Source: CAYVXT01 sp964455485
GTDB lineage: Bacteria > Patescibacteriota > Minisyncoccia > Phycocordibacterales > WO2-35-19
Direction: 5' to 3'
Length of the DNA: 9,346 bases
Assembly: GCA_964455485.1 (NCBI GenBank)
Contig: CAYVXT010000078.1
Span: 1 to 9,346, forward strand
Position numbers and translations under genes: made by a program. Below are positions 7,105 through 9,346 of this stretch, one piece after another. The notes beneath the pieces were generated by a model. The model was given only the letters and a program-made list of their open reading frames with translations. It did not search any database and had not been told where the DNA came from. Positions within the stretch are counted from its first letter, which is position 1, and each line of letters opens with the position of its first letter.

Positions 7105-7701
7105 ATGAGTAATACTGGTACATTTAAAGCTCTAGGTGATTTACCTGATGATATTGTCAATGATTTCAAAAACAAAGAATACAAAATCTGTAAAGAAAAA
7201 TGTACTAATTTTTTAGTCTCCAATCCAGATAACGGCATTGCGCTCATTTATCTTGGAAAAATAGCTGAATCAGAAAAAGATTATCAATCTGCCATTCAAC
7301 ATTATAAAAAAGTTACACAAATTGAACCACGTTTCCCTTATATCTGGAGTTATATTGGTGAAGACTATACAGAACTAGAAAAATACAAAGAAGCTTACGA
7401 GGCTTTCACTGAAGAAATTGCTCTGATACCCTACAAAGCTGCACCTTGGTGTATGGCTTCCATTAGTGCTCAAAAGATGGGTGATCATGAACTAGCTGTG
7501 GGAATATTAAAAATGGCACAAGGAAAAGTAGAGAAAGAGGGACAAAGTATAGTTGCTTATGCACTTGGGGCACTAGAAGAAGTTGTTGGTAATAATGACG
7601 CAGCTTTGGTGAATTATGTACAAGGTCAAATGAGTGCTTTAGATGAAGAAAATAAACTTATATCTGCCAAACGTATTTATAAAATGCTAAAGAAGGAGTA
7701 G
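7105..7701 (+). CDS. Tetratricopeptide repeat protein
   Basis: A 198-residue, apparently cytoplasmic protein (no signal peptide or membrane segment) built of TPR helices. A partial repeat at about 15-42 (FKNKEYKICKEKCTNFL...NP) is followed by units at about 43-75, 76-109 and 110-143, with the usual pattern of a Y/W early, G or A at position 8, A at 20 and P near the end (for example IEP at 73-75 and LIP at 107-109). A degenerate repeat follows at 148-180. TPRs are protein-interaction scaffolds; the partner cannot be told. The next gene, in the same frame 18 nt downstream, is a ClpS-like protein, so the two are probably co-transcribed. Sequence around the ATG shows no SD; a TAAAAT box 7 nt upstream suggests a leaderless mRNA. 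The gene is AT-rich, with many AAA and GAA codons. Confidence 0.88.
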   Translation: MSNTGTFKALGDLPDDIVNDFKNKEYKICKEKCTNFLVSNPDNGIALIYLGKIAESEKDYQSAIQHYKKVTQIEPRFPYIWSYIGEDYTELEKYKEAYEAFTEEIALIPYKAAPWCMASISAQKMGDHELAVGILKMAQGKVEKEGQSIVAYALGALEEVVGNNDAALVNYVQGQMSALDEENKLISAKRIYKMLKKE

Positions 7702-7719
7702 AAGTCATTCATTAATAAC

Positions 7720-8010
7720 ATGGACCTAAACACCACAAAATCAGATCCGATAAATATGACGTTAACAATAGACCCTACCCATTCATCCGGTTGGAAGACT
7801 ATTCTGTTTAATTGTAATTGCCATACTTTTGAAGCTGTAACATTACAGATCATAAGAGCTATCCAATGCACCAAAGAGAGGGCTGATAATTTAGCATTTT
7901 TTGCTGACCGTACTGGAAGCGTAATAATATGTGAAGGCTCAAATGAAAAATGTGAAAAGGTAGCTAGCGTGTTGGGAAGTATTGGGTTGGTCGTTACAGT
8001 AACTCAATAA
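7720..8010 (+). CDS. ClpS-like protease adaptor with altered degron pocket
   Basis: A 96-residue protein whose residues 25-96 match the ClpS fold: WKTILFN (25-31), HTFEAVTLQIIRA (35-47), ADNLAFFADRTGSVII (55-70), then SNEKCEKVASVLGSIGL (74-90). ClpS hands N-degron substrates to ClpA/ClpC-ClpP. It fits the bacterial subfamily with 'NDDxHTF' in place of 'NDDYTP', but here that motif reads N31-C-N-C-H35-T. The first Asp of the pocket is therefore Cys32, and the pocket His (H66 in E. coli) aligns with Asp63. Canonical N-degron binding is doubtful. The first 20 residues are a flexible leader. An AAGGAG at 7693-7698 inside the end of the TPR gene is about 21 nt from ATG 7720, too far for normal use. 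ATG 7756 or an ATT at 7711 are alternatives. Confidence 0.7.
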   Translation: MDLNTTKSDPINMTLTIDPTHSSGWKTILFNCNCHTFEAVTLQIIRAIQCTKERADNLAFFADRTGSVIICEGSNEKCEKVASVLGSIGLVVTVTQ

Positions 8011-8012
8011 AA

Positions 8013-8053
8013 TTACACGTGGTGTATTAAAGTTTGAGCCTCGAATCTTTAAT
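8013..8053. terminator. Possible convergent terminator region
   Basis: The 47-bp gap between the convergent ClpS-like gene and the 8058 gene holds a short hairpin (TACAC/GTGTA, 3-nt loop, 8014-8026) and an overlapping attaaag/ctttaat pair (8026-8032 and 8047-8053). Neither has a GC-rich stem or a long T tract. Position supports termination more than structure does. Confidence 0.25.
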
Positions 8054-8057
8054 TTGA

Positions 8058-8405
8058 TCAGTCTGTATTAAAAGTTGGGGTCATCACAAACAAGCCCTGC
8101 TCTCTGAAAAACGTCTCGAGTTGCTTATAGTTCCCTTTTAGGCCCACATGCCACATATCGATGTCTTCTAACGGCCGAGGGTCTTTGTAATCGTATATCG
8201 TTATGACTGTCGGCTTCTTGCCTTTTGTTTTGAATGCCCACTCTACCCGAGTTTTTTGATCACCCGATCTCCATTCATCATCTCGGGTCCGGTCATTCGG
8301 GAAACTGAAAGAATCCAGGAGTCCTTGGTAGGAGACTTGGAGATAGCCAACAAAGCTCGATCCGTATACATCCTTTGGCTCTGCTTTTATAAATCCTTTT
8401 TTCAT
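8058..8405 (-). CDS. Small hypothetical protein resembling a phage/mobile-element family
   Basis: A 115-residue protein counted from ATG 8405; an in-frame TTG at 8411 would add two residues. The order of motifs is: VGYLQVSYQGLLDSFSFPN, a K-R-VEWAF segment, TVITIYDYKD, and DIDMWHVGLKG, then a final helix (QLETFFREQGL). From memory this pattern ('asY.eL...FGeP...K...eW...TIYdYK...dWHIGG') is found in a family of uncharacterised phage and accessory-genome proteins; I know of no assigned function. No membrane segment or signal is seen. Upstream, a 164-bp gap separates it from the cupredoxin gene, with a candidate promoter of its own, so it is probably a separate unit. Confidence 0.72.
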   Translation of the reverse strand: MKKGFIKAEPKDVYGSSFVGYLQVSYQGLLDSFSFPNDRTRDDEWRSGDQKTRVEWAFKTKGKKPTVITIYDYKDPRPLEDIDMWHVGLKGNYKQLETFFREQGLFVMTPTFNTD

Positions 8406-8414
8406 GCACAAACG

Positions 8415-8443
8415 AACATACCGAGAACCCCGTAAGAAGTCTA
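8415..8443 (-). promoter_or_regulatory. Candidate promoter of the 8058-8405 gene
   Basis: On the minus strand TAGACT (8438-8443, 4/6) and TATGTT (8415-8420, 4/6) are 17 bp apart, and the -10 box ends only 9 nt before the ATG at 8405. This would make a leaderless or near-leaderless mRNA, consistent with the lack of an SD. Confidence 0.3.
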
Positions 8444-8453
8444 GTTCGAACTA
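8442..8453. repeat. 12-bp perfect palindrome
   Basis: TAGTTCGAACTA is a perfect dyad that overlaps the candidate -35 hexamer of the 8058-8405 gene, so it could be an operator. The rest of the 8406-8569 gap shows no gene, tRNA or clear terminator to my reading. Confidence 0.35.
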
Positions 8454-8569
8454 CTTGAATTTTTGGCACACGCTGTTGAACTGGCCCGGAGCTGTGGAAA
8501 CGCCTTACTTTTGGCAGAAAAGCGTACACAAGGGCAAACAGGTGGCAAGAAGGCCTAAGATAAAGGGGT

Positions 8570-8959
8570 TTAACTCTGAAACTCTACCTCAAACGGATAC
8601 ATGCCCATTCCGCATGAACCTTGAAGCGTGCCGAGTTTTCCTTCGCCAATATAAATATCCGTTGCTCCTGACTGTGGTAAAGACTTGCTTATATTCAAGC
8701 TCGGAATACGAACTGATGACGAGCAGTCGAAGGTTCCTTTTGTGTTAAACCGAATGATAGTCGGTACACCCGCCTTAGCAATACTCTTTCGTGGCTGATA
8801 ACCGCCTTTGGCACTTATCTCGATGATTTGTTTTCCGTCAACGACGGTAACATTGTTTGCGTTCGCCACCTGTCCGGTATTACCACCACTTTTAGTGAGC
8901 ATAAAAGCTCCCCCGATTAGGACCACTGCCACGATAACTGAAATAATAGTTGCTTTCAT
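8570..8959 (-). CDS. Membrane-anchored cupredoxin-domain protein
   Basis: A 129-residue protein from ATG 8959 (an upstream TTG at 9004 would add 15 residues overlapping the transporter gene and is less likely). MKATIISVIVAVVLIGGAF is an N-terminal membrane anchor or signal, with the rest outside the membrane. A linker rich in S, G and N leads to a cupredoxin-like beta domain: an IIEISAKGGYQP strand, TFDCSSSVRIPSLN, and a C-terminal SCGMGMYPFEVEF. The Cys of TFDC and the Cys/Met of CGMGM are the likely copper ligands, as in the EfeO-type/copper-binding cupredoxins found with TauE/SafE-like proteins. It directly follows such a transporter gene (13-nt gap), suggesting copper delivery, export or sensing at the cell surface. 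A perfect TATAAT lies 7 nt before the ATG and no SD is present. Confidence 0.83.
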   Translation of the reverse strand: MKATIISVIVAVVLIGGAFMLTKSGGNTGQVANANNVTVVDGKQIIEISAKGGYQPRKSIAKAGVPTIIRFNTKGTFDCSSSVRIPSLNISKSLPQSGATDIYIGEGKLGTLQGSCGMGMYPFEVEFQS

Positions 8960-8966
8960 AATTGGA

Positions 8967-8972
8967 ATTATA
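8967..8972 (-). promoter_or_regulatory. Perfect TATAAT 7 nt before the cupredoxin ATG
   Basis: TATAAT directly abuts the TAG stop of the upstream transporter gene and is followed by TCCAATT and the ATG. The spacing would start transcription at or next to the ATG, giving a leaderless mRNA internal to the operon. The -35 match is poor (best ATACCA at 18 bp). Confidence 0.4.
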
Positions 8973-9346
8973 CTAGAAATTAAAGACTGGTGGTATAACC
9001 CCAATCACGACCAAGCTATTAATAAGATTAAAGAGTGCGAACATGATGACTATCAATCCGGCTGTCTTGAAGAAGACTCCTGCCTTTGAACTTTTTTGAA
9101 TGCTGAATGAGCTGAAGCTAATGAGTGCAAGGACCGGCAGTGTACCCAGTGCAAAAGCCAGCATGGTGAGTCCTCCAGTTAGGAAACTTCCTGTGGTCAA
9201 TGTATAGAGTTGCATCGATTGAGTGAATCCGCAGGGTAAGAAGAACGTCGCTATACCGACAAGAAGCGGAGTGAGCGTGTGATTGAACTTCGATACTCCA
9301 TGAGCATGTTTAGTAATAAACTTCGGCATCGACGGCTGAAGTTTCT
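8973..9346 (-). CDS. DsbD_2 / TauE-SafE-like membrane transporter, C-terminal part
   Basis: The frame is open to the right edge, so only the C-terminal 123 or so residues are seen. It shows the family signature LLVGIATFFLPCGFTQSMQLY, then a GSFLTGG segment, TMLAFALGTLPVLALI, and a last hydrophobic helix (TAGLIVIMFALFNLINSLVVIG). That gives about four membrane helices. PCGFTQ followed by FALGT-P is typical of the cytochrome c biogenesis/DsbD_2 transmembrane family, often labelled 'sulfite exporter TauE/SafE'; related proteins move reducing equivalents or metal ions across the membrane. A histidine near the edge (KHAHG) precedes the first helix. The cupredoxin gene 13 nt downstream points to copper handling. 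The N-terminal part, which in some relatives carries a heavy-metal domain, is outside the window. Confidence 0.85.
   Translation of the reverse strand, partial: KLQPSMPKFITKHAHGVSKFNHTLTPLLVGIATFFLPCGFTQSMQLYTLTTGSFLTGGLTMLAFALGTLPVLALISFSSFSIQKSSKAGVFFKTAGLIVIMFALFNLINSLVVIGVIPPVFNF

Noticed and set aside
8430..8460. GTTCGAAC suggestive of a tRNA T-loop
   Set aside because: On neither strand does the pair flanking the TTCGAAC loop form G53-C61, and no acceptor or anticodon stem fits around it.
8404..8748. Plus-strand open frame of 114 codons opposite the cupredoxin and phage-like genes
   Set aside because: It lies largely antisense to the well-supported cupredoxin gene, its product has no recognisable pattern, and it has no SD.
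1..9346. CRISPR array or insertion sequence ends
   Set aside because: No regularly spaced direct repeats of 20-40 bp, and no transposase gene or terminal inverted repeat pair, were found.

Overview
The window reads as bacterial DNA of moderately low GC, standard genetic code (TGG for Trp, TAA/TAG/TGA as stops), with compact genes and mostly weak or absent Shine-Dalgarno sites. A DsbD_2/TauE-SafE membrane protein followed by a small cupredoxin, a ClpS-like adaptor next to a TPR protein, and possible leaderless starts would suit a candidate-phylum (Patescibacteria-like) genome. That taxonomic guess is inference only.

Left two thirds (1-6517, all minus strand): one tightly packed operon, read right to left. 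It encodes an AbiEi-type winged-helix protein, a 980-aa SNF2/RapA-type helicase, a RhuM family protein, a type III (Mod-like) adenine DNA methyltransferase, and the first 47 codons of what is probably the type III Res helicase-nuclease, cut by the window edge. Gaps are 2-14 nt, so the genes are probably co-transcribed from a promoter near 6551-6579. I read it as a composite anti-phage or anti-plasmid island: a type III restriction-modification pair extended by a second ATPase (SNF2), a RhuM protein and an AbiEi regulator that has no AbiEii toxin beside it.

Middle (6518-7104): the operon promoter region with unusual repeats, a long perfect inverted repeat (probable terminator), and a small unrecognised minus-strand ORF. 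The start of that ORF overlaps a perfect 11-bp inverted repeat that looks like an operator for a divergent promoter region.

Right third: on the plus strand, a TPR protein and a ClpS-like protein whose N-degron pocket residues are largely replaced. On the minus strand, a small protein resembling a phage/mobile-element hypothetical family, a membrane-anchored cupredoxin with a CGMGM copper motif, and the C-terminal part of a DsbD_2/TauE-SafE transporter. The last two look like a copper-handling pair.

The points most worth following up are the five-gene defence operon, a 27-bp near-perfect palindrome inside rhuM, the orphan AbiEi, the AT-rich target-recognition segment of Mod, and the degenerate ClpS.
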